From Streptomyces sp. Edi4 (GTDB taxonomy: Bacteria > Actinomycetota > Actinomycetes > Streptomycetales > Streptomycetaceae), in the NCBI RefSeq assembly GCF_040253615.1, contig NZ_JBEJGY010000004.1, positions 186,001 through 250,000 of the forward strand: a stretch of 64,000 nt of DNA, written 5' to 3'. A program made the translations under genes and the position numbers. The notes beneath the pieces were generated by a model. It searched no databases. It worked only from the letters and a program-made list of their open reading frames with translations, and had not been told where the DNA came from. Each line of letters starts with the position of its first letter. Positions within the stretch are counted from its first letter, which is position 1. This document shows positions 54,901 through 63,082 of this stretch, in pieces.

Positions 54901-57900
54901 GGACAGTTGCACACGGCTCGTACGCTCACCGAGCTCGTGGCAGGGGCAGCAGGCGAGGAGCCGGACACGACGCTGCTCGCCCAGGTGGAGGCGGTCAAGG
55001 AGCACAGCCTCGCGTTGAGCCGGGCCCACATCCACGCCCAGGACGTGATGCTCGAACTCGTACGGCTGGGACGGGACGGGGCCGCTCCCCGGGGGCACGG
55101 AGAGGCGCATCCAGATGCCCGCGTGACGCACCACGACGAAGCCGGCGTCGGGGCTTCGAAGGCTGTCGCGGCCGGGCCGGGACCAGTGGTGCCCCTCCCC
55201 CGCCAGTCGTCACCAGGATCGGCGGGGCTGTCATCGGGGGCCCGCCAACTCGGTGCGTCCGCAGCGGAGTTCGGTGTCGGTCCGGACGGCCCGGTGTCAT
55301 CGGCCGGGGGCCACGACGAGGCGGCCTGGCCCGGGGGCCACGGCGAGGCGCCCTCGGCCGGTGGCCACGGCGGTGAGACGGCCTGGGACGGCGGTAGCGG
55401 CGCCGAGAGGGCCTCGACCGGTGGCCACAACGGCGACTCGGCCCCGGGCGGCGGTCACGGCGGCGAGGCCGTCGGTCCGGACGCCCTGCCGGACCCGTCC
55501 TCCTGGGCCGTGGACGCGGCACAGGCCGAGCGGATTCTGCGCGAGCTCGTCGCCGAGAAGACCGGGTACACCGTCGAGATGGTCGCGCCCGACCTGGACA
55601 TCCAGGCCGACTTGGGCATCGACTCCCTCAAGCAGGTCGAAATCGCATCGGAGGCATGGCGACGTTATCCGTTCCTGCCGCGTGAGGAGATCTACCGGTT
55701 CGCCCAGGCGCGTACGGTCCGCGAACTCGCCGTCATGCTGGCCGAGATCGCCGCCGGGGCCGCGGCCACAGCGGACCAGGACGAGACCGCGGCCGAGCCC
55801 GTACCGCTGGGACGCGGACACCTGACGCTGTGTCACTTGCCGGCGGCCGACACGCTGGCCGAAGCGTACGGCCCCCGGCCCACCGCCCTGATCCTTGACG
55901 ACGGCAGCGCGCTGGCCGATGCGGTGTCCGACGCCCTCGCGGGGCAGGGGTGGGACGTTCGGCGGTTGGCGTTGCCCGGAATCACGGTGAAGGGCCACGT
56001 CGCTCTGGGCGACTGGCATGAGGAGACTCTGCGCGTGCGCCTCCTCGACCTGTTGGCCTCGGCGGAACGGCTGGACCTGTGCGTGCTGGCCGCCGGGCAT
56101 GACGCGCAGAGCACGGGCACGGCGGCCGCGTTGGCCCGGTTGCGGCACGCGGTACTGGTCGCCAAACACGTCACGCCGGCTCTCAAGGACACCACCGGGT
56201 CCGGATATCGGGCCGGATTCACGGCCGTGGCCCAACTGGACGGCGCTCTCGGCCTCGCCGGGAGCGGCGGTGACCCGTCCGCCGCTCTGCTCGGCGGTCT
56301 GGGTGGACTCGTCAAGGCCGTCGGGGTCGAGGAGCCCGACCTGTTCTGCCGTTTCGTGGACTTCGCCCCGGCGTGCGATCCGGCCGCGGCCGCCGCGTGC
56401 TTCGTGACGGAGACGACCGACGCCGTCCGGGTGGCGGAGGTCGCCTGGGACGGGACGCGGCGCGCGGCCCTGGCCGTCACGCCCGTGGCTCCCGACGCAC
56501 CCGCGCCGGCCGCCGACACCGCCCCGGGAGCCGCCGACCTCCTGGTGGTGACCGGCGGCGCGCGCGGCATCACCGCGTGGTGCTGCGCCGCCCTCGCGGC
56601 CGCGCGGTCCTGCGGCTTCGTGCTCCTTGGCCGCACCCCGCTGCGGGACCTGCCCGCCTGGGCCGTCGGCCACGACGATCCGGCCGCACTCGTCACAGCC
56701 TGTCGGGAGCACGCGGTGGCCCAGGGCAAGGACGTCGACTCCGCCGCCGTACGCGCCGAGCTGGACGCCGAGGTACGCCTCGTCCAACAACAGTCCGAGA
56801 TCCGCACCACGCTGGCCGCCCTGCGCGCCCAGGGAGCCGAAGCCTCCTATGTGGCGGCCGATGTGGCGGACCCGGTCGCGGTCGCGGCGGCTCTGGCCCC
56901 CTACGCGCCTCGGGTGACCGGGGTGATCCACGGCGCGGGCGTACTCGCCGACAAGCCCCTCGCGCTGAAGACGCCGCAGGACATCGGACACGTGGTGGAC
57001 ACCAAGGTGACCGGTCTGTTGAACGTGCTGGCCGCGCTGCCGGGCGAGAACCTGCGCCACCTGGTGCTCTTCACTTCCGTATCCGGCATCTTTGGCAACG
57101 GCCGCCAGACGGATTACGCGATGGCGAACGAGGCCTTGAACCGGTTCGCCTGCGCCTGGCAGATGGCACATCCCGCCTGCCGGGTGCGCGCCATGGCCTG
57201 GGGCCCCTGGCAGGGAGGCATGGCATCCGCCGAGGCCCAGGCGCTGTTCACCGAGCTGGGGGTCGGGCTGCTCACGCGCGAGCAGGGATGCGCCCACTTC
57301 ACCGACGAGCTCGCGGCGGGCCCCGGCGTCGGCACGGTGAGCGTCCTTGGCCCCCTGCGCTCGGTGTTCACGGCACGCGCGCTGCCCGCGGCGGGTCTGA
57401 CGGTGCTGCGCGGCCTGGACGGCCTGGCCGAGGAGGCGGTCCTGATGGACCACAGTATCGACGGCCTTCCCGTGCTGCCGATGACGGCGGCCGTCGGGTG
57501 GGGGGTCAACGTGACCGAGCGGCTGCGGTCCGGCCGCCGTGTGAACGAGGTGCGGGACTTCCGGGTGCGCAAGGGCCTGGTACTGGACGGCTCGCAGCCG
57601 CCGCGCGCGCGGATCGTCGTGCGGCCCGAGGCCGACGGCGCGGGCGACCTGCGGCTGTCCTTCCACGACGACGGCGTGGACACACCGCTGCCGCGCTACG
57701 AAGGCATGTTCCGCACGGCGTCGGGGGACGCGGCTCCGCCCCGTCTGTCGCTGCCGTCCGCCCCGGCTGCCGAAGGGGACCCGCACCCGGCCTACCGGGA
57801 CGGCTTCCTCTTCCACGGCCCCCTGCTCCAGGGACTCGGCGCGGTCTTGGCGGAGGACGACAAGTATCTGATGGTCGTGGCCAGGATGCCCGACCCCCAG

Positions 57901-58239
57901 GTGGCCCGGGGCGCGTACGCGGGCGCGCTGTACAGCCCGGCGCTGGCCGATCTGCTGTTGCAGGCGGCGGCGCTGCTCGGGCGCAGGCTCTGCGGCCACC
58001 GGTGCCTGCCGGTGGCGGTGGAGCGCGTCCAGCTCTTCGCGCCGCTGCCGGACGACGAACCGTTCGTGATCGTCGTCGAACTGCTGGAGCAGGAGCCCCT
58101 GGAGCTCGTCTGCACCGTCACCGCGTGCGACCGGCGCGGTGAGGTGCTGCAACGCTGGGAGGCCGTCAAGGGCATCGTGGCCGCGCCGGAGCTGGGCAGC
58201 CGGGCGGCGTGGCCCGCGCCGCGCCCGGCCACCGCGTGA
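51931..58239 (+). CDS. PUFA-synthase-like/HglE-type polyketide synthase (KS-AT-ACP-KR-DH)
   Basis: This 2102-residue iterative synthase has a ketosynthase with Cys213 (DAACASS), His348 (EAHGTGT) and His387 (IGHTKAAAG); an acyltransferase starting at about 565 (FAGQGSQYVGMGR) with Ser666 in GHSCGE; one carrier domain with Ser1232 in LGIDSLKQVE; a ketoreductase with TGGARGIT at 1541-1548 and Tyr1729; and a hotdog dehydratase-like end with His1841 in DHSIDGLPVLP. This order follows PfaA of polyunsaturated fatty acid synthases. PfaA normally has several tandem carriers; here only one is seen, preceded by a Gly/His-rich repetitive linker (about 1120-1185). ATG 51931 (MTHAEAF) is chosen because upstream residues are unstructured. 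The product is unknown. Confidence 0.93.
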   Translation: MTHAEAFRLARSPIAVTGVAGMFPQAADIREFWRNVMTGRDCITEVPEKSWRLADHYDSDMFAEDKTYARRGGFLPPTVFDPAEFSMPPSTLDSIGLVQLLSLQVARDVLADAGCADADWYDPSRTGVILGVCGQNTTMSPLGSRLHGPAVREAALSCGLSARDADEIERRFKAASPGWTEDSFPGTLANVVAGRIANRFGFGATNCTVDAACASSLAALRMAVSELVEHRADLMITGGCDADNSVTTFMCFSKTPALSPRGTVRPFDSSADGTLIGEGIGMLALKRLSDAERDGDRIYAVLRGLGSSSDGRTPSIYGPSGEGQLAALRRAYEDAELPVGSVQLIEAHGTGTAVGDAVELGALSAFLAPAGAAHRAAVGSVKSQIGHTKAAAGAAGLIKTALALHHKVLPPTINVDTVSDAADRDALYVNQQARPWVREPHRPTRRGGVSAFGFGGVNFHALLEEYPAAGDGAPVWHTTPTAHLWHAPDVDGLLAKLRAGAAPGGGGPVPAGHVRLGVVAASRSERTSLVARAIDRLEGDPAAESWELPGQVVYRRSALPSGAKVAALFAGQGSQYVGMGRHALLAIPPVRAYFDRANALWTPGELGLETLADVVFPVLGQEDPGVAAARLRRTSCAQAAIGALAMGQYRYLSELGLTPHGLLGHSCGELIALWAAGSLTDDGCLTLTRQRGQAMEPTADADDRDSGAMLALRASRAEWDELTCAHRELTLCNLNAPDELVVGGPTSAIESLADDCRGRGLVTHRLPVAGAFHTPLVKHAADTFARAVAAVGVPAPATPVFAGAPDASYGDDAGANVRTLSEQMLRPVDFAGRVREMYADGFRVFVEFGPGQVLSRLVTRIVDDASVQVVATDGGVGTDSAAALAYAALRLAVLGLGIEDINRHQAPVPAPRAAASPVARLLEGPSFAVEARRPQYESALAQTYQCASATPMDAAPPVPETVAAPPPHVAPGPLVDAAASQLALHTQYLDGQLHTARTLTELVAGAAGEEPDTTLLAQVEAVKEHSLALSRAHIHAQDVMLELVRLGRDGAAPRGHGEAHPDARVTHHDEAGVGASKAVAAGPGPVVPLPRQSSPGSAGLSSGARQLGASAAEFGVGPDGPVSSAGGHDEAAWPGGHGEAPSAGGHGGETAWDGGSGAERASTGGHNGDSAPGGGHGGEAVGPDALPDPSSWAVDAAQAERILRELVAEKTGYTVEMVAPDLDIQADLGIDSLKQVEIASEAWRRYPFLPREEIYRFAQARTVRELAVMLAEIAAGAAATADQDETAAEPVPLGRGHLTLCHLPAADTLAEAYGPRPTALILDDGSALADAVSDALAGQGWDVRRLALPGITVKGHVALGDWHEETLRVRLLDLLASAERLDLCVLAAGHDAQSTGTAAALARLRHAVLVAKHVTPALKDTTGSGYRAGFTAVAQLDGALGLAGSGGDPSAALLGGLGGLVKAVGVEEPDLFCRFVDFAPACDPAAAAACFVTETTDAVRVAEVAWDGTRRAALAVTPVAPDAPAPAADTAPGAADLLVVTGGARGITAWCCAALAAARSCGFVLLGRTPLRDLPAWAVGHDDPAALVTACREHAVAQGKDVDSAAVRAELDAEVRLVQQQSEIRTTLAALRAQGAEASYVAADVADPVAVAAALAPYAPRVTGVIHGAGVLADKPLALKTPQDIGHVVDTKVTGLLNVLAALPGENLRHLVLFTSVSGIFGNGRQTDYAMANEALNRFACAWQMAHPACRVRAMAWGPWQGGMASAEAQALFTELGVGLLTREQGCAHFTDELAAGPGVGTVSVLGPLRSVFTARALPAAGLTVLRGLDGLAEEAVLMDHSIDGLPVLPMTAAVGWGVNVTERLRSGRRVNEVRDFRVRKGLVLDGSQPPRARIVVRPEADGAGDLRLSFHDDGVDTPLPRYEGMFRTASGDAAPPRLSLPSAPAAEGDPHPAYRDGFLFHGPLLQGLGAVLAEDDKYLMVVARMPDPQVARGAYAGALYSPALADLLLQAAALLGRRLCGHRCLPVAVERVQLFAPLPDDEPFVIVVELLEQEPLELVCTVTACDRRGEVLQRWEAVKGIVAAPELGSRAAWPAPRPATA
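55290..55480. repeat. Gly/His-rich repeat region in the PKS linker
   Basis: Seven or more degenerate units encoding GGHGE-like peptides lie between the acyltransferase and the carrier domain. The DNA repeats GGCCACGGCG-like words with varied spacing. All stay in frame. Confidence 0.7.
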
Positions 58240-58287
58240 CCCCGGGTCACCCACCCATTCCACACCGGTCCGAGCAGACGAGAATTC

Positions 58288-60516
58288 ATGGACGACCTGA
58301 GCTTCGACGCATCCTGTCCCGTCATCCCGTGGTGGCCCGGTCCGGCCGTCGGGCAGACGGCGCGGAGACCGCCCGGCCTGCCCGCCTCCGCGCCGCCGGG
58401 CCTTCCCGGCCCCGCCCCGTGCTCGACACGTGCCGCCGCGCTCGCGGAAGAACTGGCGGCCACCGTGCGTACGGCGCACCACGCCGCGCTGCGGGCCCAC
58501 CAAGCTCTCCAGGAGGCGCTGCTGGCACCGGGACTCCGGGCACCCCTGGCTGTGTCCCCGACGGAGCCTGTCGCCATCGCGCCGCAGCAACCATCCGTGC
58601 TGCGCGCCACGTTGACGTGGTGCCCGGCATCCCCGATGGTCCCCGTCGACGACCTGCGCGTGACCGAGGTCGCGTCGGACGACGAAGAGGCCTGGGAGGT
58701 CCGGCACGAAGGGCTGGCCGTCGCGCGGGTGACCGGCCGCCGCGAGGCACCCGCGCCCACCGAGACGCCGTGGCCCGTACGCCAACTCACGTTGTACCCA
58801 CGGCAGTTCAGGCCCCTCGCTCAGTCGGTACGCGACCGTCTGGGCCGGCCCGAGCTGGACCGGCTCGCCGCGGGGGACCTGGCCGGCGTCCTCGGCGCGT
58901 CCTGCGCGCCCGCCGAACCATCCAGGACCCTGAGCGCGACCGGGTTCGCGCTTTTGGACGAAGTCGTCGTGACCGGTTCCGGCACCGGCCGCCACGGCCA
59001 GGGGCGGGTCACCGCCACGACGCCCGGCGGCCGGGCCAAGACACCCGACTGGGCGGCACTGCTGACCGCCGCATGGCAGGCCCTGCACGTCCACGCGCTC
59101 CATCAGGGCCTGCACCTGTGTCTGCCCGGCCCGTCCGTGACGCCCTGGACCGAGGAGTGCGTCCACATCGAGGTATGGGACGGCGCCCGCCTGTCCGGCC
59201 CGCTCCAGATGGCGGCCGACATCGTCTCGATCGGCCTGGTCCCGCGCCCGCATGTGGTGGCCGACGTGTCCTTCGGCGACGGCCGCACCACCGCTGCCCG
59301 CCTGCGTGGGGTGGGCTGCGTGCTGCGCGAACCCCCCGGGCGCGACCTCGGCCCGGGTAACAGCGGCGGCGGCACACGCCGCACGCCGGACGGCCGACAG
59401 GTGTTCGCCCACGAACTGCACATGGCCCACTCCTCCGAGGGGGACCTGAGCATCGCACACGGCGCGGCCCGCCACCGTTCGGCCTGCCTGATCCGCCCCC
59501 GGCTCCCGCGCGGTGACCTCCTGATGCTCGACCGCATGATCGACGCCCCGGCCGCGCCGGGCGCCCACCTCTCGGACACGTCGTACGTCACGGAGTACGA
59601 CGTGCCGCACGCGCCCTGGTACGTCGACCAAAACGCGGGCGGCGTCCCGCACTTGGCGCTCCTGGAGACGTCACTCCAGGCGGCCGCGTTCGTCGGGGCA
59701 TGTCTCGGCGCCTATGGTGAGTATCCGGATCAGAACCTGACCGTACGCAACCTCGAAGGCTCCTCGCGGCTGGTGCGCGCCGTGGACCTGCGGGGCCGTA
59801 CCGTGCGCCAGGCCACCACCGTGCTCTCCCATACGCCGTTGCCGGGCGCGCTGCTGCAACGCTACCGATACGAACTGGCCGTGGGCGGTGAGACGTTCTA
59901 TACGGGAGAGGCCGTCCACGGCTTCTTCACCGAGCCGGTCCTCGCCCAGCAGCAGGGTCTGGACGGGGGACGCCTCGTGGCCCCTTGGCTGCGGCGCCAG
60001 TCACCGCCGCCCCTCGCCCGGCCGCCGCGACCCACCGGCGAACACCCCGCACCCTCGGGGCGGCTCGCCTTTCTGGAGGGCGCCGACATCTCCTTCGTGG
60101 CAGACGGTGGACGCTACTCCCTCGGTTATTTGCTGTGCGACAAGCCCATCGACCCCGACGACTGGTACTTCGGCCAGCACTTCCTGCACGACCCGGTCAT
60201 GCCCGGTTCCTGCGGCGTCGAGCTGCTTTTCCAGATGGCGCGGGTGTGCGTGCGTTCCGCCGGGATCAGCACCGACGCGACGCCCGAGCCGCGACCGGCG
60301 CTCGGCGCCGAGCTGCGCTGGACGTATCGCGGCCAGATCCAGCCACACCACCGAGCGCTCCAGGCCGAGGTGCATCTGCGCGAGGTCATCCGCACGGATG
60401 CCGGCACGACGGTGCTGGCCGAGGGCAGCGTGTGGCGGGACGGCCTGCGCATCTATGCCGTGGACGACATCGCTCTCCAGGTCGCGGGCGGCACGACGGG
60501 ACGGAGGGCGTCATGA
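58288..60516 (+). CDS. PfaC-like double FabA-type dehydratase without KS
   Basis: This 742-residue protein has a poorly conserved N-terminal part (about 1-390, Pro/Ala-rich, then hotdog-like sequence) and two FabA-like hotdog domains. The first is about 400-555 (GDLLMLDRMIDAP, then VPHLALLETSLQAAAF); the second about 590-735 with His631 in GQHFLHDPVMPGSCG, the FabA active-site pattern. In PfaC, such domains follow one or two KS domains; none is present here. It should dehydrate and perhaps isomerise the growing chain made by the synthase upstream (49-bp gap). It overlaps the PfaD-like gene by ATGA. Confidence 0.9.
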   Translation: MDDLSFDASCPVIPWWPGPAVGQTARRPPGLPASAPPGLPGPAPCSTRAAALAEELAATVRTAHHAALRAHQALQEALLAPGLRAPLAVSPTEPVAIAPQQPSVLRATLTWCPASPMVPVDDLRVTEVASDDEEAWEVRHEGLAVARVTGRREAPAPTETPWPVRQLTLYPRQFRPLAQSVRDRLGRPELDRLAAGDLAGVLGASCAPAEPSRTLSATGFALLDEVVVTGSGTGRHGQGRVTATTPGGRAKTPDWAALLTAAWQALHVHALHQGLHLCLPGPSVTPWTEECVHIEVWDGARLSGPLQMAADIVSIGLVPRPHVVADVSFGDGRTTAARLRGVGCVLREPPGRDLGPGNSGGGTRRTPDGRQVFAHELHMAHSSEGDLSIAHGAARHRSACLIRPRLPRGDLLMLDRMIDAPAAPGAHLSDTSYVTEYDVPHAPWYVDQNAGGVPHLALLETSLQAAAFVGACLGAYGEYPDQNLTVRNLEGSSRLVRAVDLRGRTVRQATTVLSHTPLPGALLQRYRYELAVGGETFYTGEAVHGFFTEPVLAQQQGLDGGRLVAPWLRRQSPPPLARPPRPTGEHPAPSGRLAFLEGADISFVADGGRYSLGYLLCDKPIDPDDWYFGQHFLHDPVMPGSCGVELLFQMARVCVRSAGISTDATPEPRPALGAELRWTYRGQIQPHHRALQAEVHLREVIRTDAGTTVLAEGSVWRDGLRIYAVDDIALQVAGGTTGRRAS

Positions 60517-62153
60517 CCGTGCACTTCGACCTCGCGGGCGTCCGCTACGACCTGGCCGACCTCGAGCGGCCGTGTTACGTGGTGCAGATCGACGGACGCA
60601 CCGGGACGACGACCGAACGGCCCGGGCCCGGCGTCCGAGTGGTCGCGGTGGCGGCGCCCGTCAGCGCGCGCCACCTGGGTTCACCCGCCTTCCTCGACCG
60701 CCACCGGCTGCGCTTCCCGTACATGGCGGGCTCCATGGCGGCGGGGATCTCCTCCGTGGATCTGGTGGTGGCCATGGCCCGCGCCGGCTGCCTCGCCTCC
60801 TTCGGGGCGGCCGGGCTGCCCGCGCCCCAAGTCGAGGACGCCGTACGGCGGTTGGGGCGCCGGCTGCCCGGGCTTCCGTGGGCCTGCAATCTGATCCACA
60901 GCCCGGCCGAGCCCGCCGCCGAACGCCGGTGCGTCGACCTGTACCTGCGTCACCGCGTCCCGTGCGTCGAGGCGTCCGCGTTCCTGCGGCCCACTCTCGA
61001 TCTGGTCCGCTACCGGGCGGCAGGGCTGCGGCAGGGGCCCGACGGCACCGTACGCGCCACGCACCGCGTCATCGCCAAGGTGTCCCAAGCCGCCACGGCG
61101 GCCTTCTTCCTGCGTCCGGCGCCCGAGGAGCTGGTGACGGAACTGGTCCGGGACGGGCGCCTCACCGCCGACCAGGCCGAACTCGCCCGGCGCGCGCCCC
61201 TGGCCGACGACATCACCGTCGAAGCCGACTCCGCCGGACACACCGACCGGCGCCCGCTCGTCACGCAACTCCCTCTCCTTCTCGCCCTGCGCGACCAAGA
61301 GATCCGCGAGAACGGGCCGGGCGCGGGCGTCGCCATCGGAGCGGCGGGCGGCATCGGCACCCCCCGGGCCGCCTTCGCCGCGTTCTCACTGGGCGCGGAC
61401 TACTTCGTCACCGGCTCCGTCAACCAGTCCTGCGTGGAGGCCGGCACGTCGGCGCGGGCCAAAGAACTGCTCGCGGCGGCCGATGTCGCCGACTGCGCGA
61501 TGGCTCCGTCCGCAGACATGTTCGAGATGGGCGTGGACGTGCAGGTGCTGCGCCGGGGGACGCTCTTCGCGGGGCGGGCGTCCTGGCTGTACCGCCTCTA
61601 CCGAACGCACGACACGCTCGACGACCTCTCGCCCAGGGACCGACTGCGGCTCGAGGAGCAGGTCCTGGGGCGCCCCGTCGCCGAGGCGTGGGCCGAGGTG
61701 GCCGAGTATCTGAGCCGCCGGCGGCCCTCCCAGGCAGAGCGCGCGGCCCGTGAACCCAAGGAGCGCATGGCCCTGCTGTTCCGCTGGTATCTGGGCCTGT
61801 CCTCCCGCTGGGCGGTCGAAGGCGAGCCCTCCCGCGCCGGTGACTACCAGATCTGGTGCGGCCCCGCGATGGGCGCGTTCAACGCCTGGACGCACGGGAC
61901 TTCCTGGCAGGACCCGCGCAACCGCCGCGTCGCCGAGGTCGCGCGCGCACTGCTCGACGGGGCCGCCTACCACGCCCGGCTCGCCCAACTGCGGTACGCC
62001 GGAGTGCGGTTGCCCACCTGGTGCACCGCCTGCCCTCCGCCCGACGTAGCCGCGTACGCCGGTGACGCACACGCCGGCACACCCCATCCGCAGGAGCGCA
62101 TCAGCCCCGTGCTCCCGCACCCGTCGTCCCCCGAGGGAAGCGTCCATGGTTGA
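60513..62153 (+). CDS. PfaD-family enoylreductase
   Basis: This 546-residue protein is a PfaD-type flavin-dependent enoylreductase related to nitropropane dioxygenases: MAGSMAAGISSVDLVVAMARAGCLASFGAAGL, DDITVEADSAGHTDRRPL, GAAGGIGTPRAAFAAFSLGADYFVTGSVNQSCVEAGTS, and a helical C-terminus with YQIWCGPAMGAFNAW as in PfaD. It should reduce enoyl intermediates in trans using FMN and NAD(P)H. ATG 60513 follows ACGGAGGG and overlaps the upstream stop. It overlaps the next gene by 8 bp. Confidence 0.95.
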   Translation: MTVHFDLAGVRYDLADLERPCYVVQIDGRTGTTTERPGPGVRVVAVAAPVSARHLGSPAFLDRHRLRFPYMAGSMAAGISSVDLVVAMARAGCLASFGAAGLPAPQVEDAVRRLGRRLPGLPWACNLIHSPAEPAAERRCVDLYLRHRVPCVEASAFLRPTLDLVRYRAAGLRQGPDGTVRATHRVIAKVSQAATAAFFLRPAPEELVTELVRDGRLTADQAELARRAPLADDITVEADSAGHTDRRPLVTQLPLLLALRDQEIRENGPGAGVAIGAAGGIGTPRAAFAAFSLGADYFVTGSVNQSCVEAGTSARAKELLAAADVADCAMAPSADMFEMGVDVQVLRRGTLFAGRASWLYRLYRTHDTLDDLSPRDRLRLEEQVLGRPVAEAWAEVAEYLSRRRPSQAERAAREPKERMALLFRWYLGLSSRWAVEGEPSRAGDYQIWCGPAMGAFNAWTHGTSWQDPRNRRVAEVARALLDGAAYHARLAQLRYAGVRLPTWCTACPPPDVAAYAGDAHAGTPHPQERISPVLPHPSSPEGSVHG

Positions 62154-63045
62154 AGTGGACGCCTTCTGGGCCTACGCCATCGGGGCGGGCTGTGCCTTGT
62201 CCACGGCCGAGCAACTGCGCGCGGCCGAAGACGCCGACCGGCGGCGCACGGTGCGCGAGCGCGACCTGACCGCGACCCTGCTGTTCATCGGGCTCCTCTT
62301 CACCCCCATGGGCATGTGGCTCGCGGTCCGCTTCCCGGGCTGGGAGACGATGTACGCCGTCCGCCACGTCCCTCCGTGGGGGCTGGCGTTGTTCAGCGCG
62401 GGTATCACCGCGAGCGCCACACTGGGCTACCTGTGCGCGCACCGGCTGGTCGTGGCCGGCCGGGTCTGGGCGGCGAGCATGCAGTACGTCGGCGGGTACA
62501 CCGCCGTGTTCTTCGTGCTCCTCCACGGCTGGGACGGAACCGGCATCCACCGCTTCCTCGCCCCGGCGCCACGCGAGCAGTTCTCCCGAGCGCAGCTCCC
62601 GTCCCGGACCGAGCTCGCCACCTGGCTGCACTCCCCCATCGCCGCCACCCTCCTCGCCATGGGGCTCGTCCTCATGCCCGCGATGTTCTGCCTGAACGCG
62701 CGGGCCCACATCCGGGACGACAGCTCGCGCCGCCCCGTCGCAGCGCCCGCCCGGTGGACCCCCGGTGTCCGCCTCGTGACTCACGCGACGCTCATCGCCC
62801 TGGGGCCGTGCCTGGCCTTGGCTCTCTCCGCCCGGCTGGCCGTCAGCGAGCTGGGCGCCCTGCCGGGAGGAACGCTCTGGGCGGCGGCCGCGGCCGCCCT
62901 CCTGCGGCCGCGCGGGGCGCTGGCCACCCACTGCCGCAAAATGGTCCTCCCCACACTCCACGGCCGCACCCGAACACCCCCTCCCCCGCCGCTTCCCGGG
63001 CCGGCCCATGCGCCGGGCACCGCCGACCCGGCCGCCCGCCACTGA
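62146..63045 (+). CDS. Multi-pass membrane protein of the polyketide operon
   Basis: This 299-residue protein has about five membrane helices (ATLLFIGLLFTPMGMWLAV; GLALFSAGITASATLGYLCA; YVGGYTAVFFVLLHGW; SPIAATLLAMGLVLMPAMF; LIALGPCLALALSA) and a Pro-rich tail. I recognise no family. Its ATG lies eight bases before the end of the PfaD-like gene, so it is part of the operon. A role in lipid export or membrane modification is possible but only inference. Confidence 0.8.
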   Translation: MVEVDAFWAYAIGAGCALSTAEQLRAAEDADRRRTVRERDLTATLLFIGLLFTPMGMWLAVRFPGWETMYAVRHVPPWGLALFSAGITASATLGYLCAHRLVVAGRVWAASMQYVGGYTAVFFVLLHGWDGTGIHRFLAPAPREQFSRAQLPSRTELATWLHSPIAATLLAMGLVLMPAMFCLNARAHIRDDSSRRPVAAPARWTPGVRLVTHATLIALGPCLALALSARLAVSELGALPGGTLWAAAAAALLRPRGALATHCRKMVLPTLHGRTRTPPPPPLPGPAHAPGTADPAARH

Positions 63046-63082
63046 CCGGCCGGACCACCATCGCATATGACGGAGCGTCACC

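Noticed and set aside
55297..59652. 1451-codon open frame on the minus strand
   Set aside because: It lies opposite the polyketide synthase and dehydratase genes; its residues are low-complexity Arg/Gly/Gln/His and match no fold. High third-position GC keeps it open.
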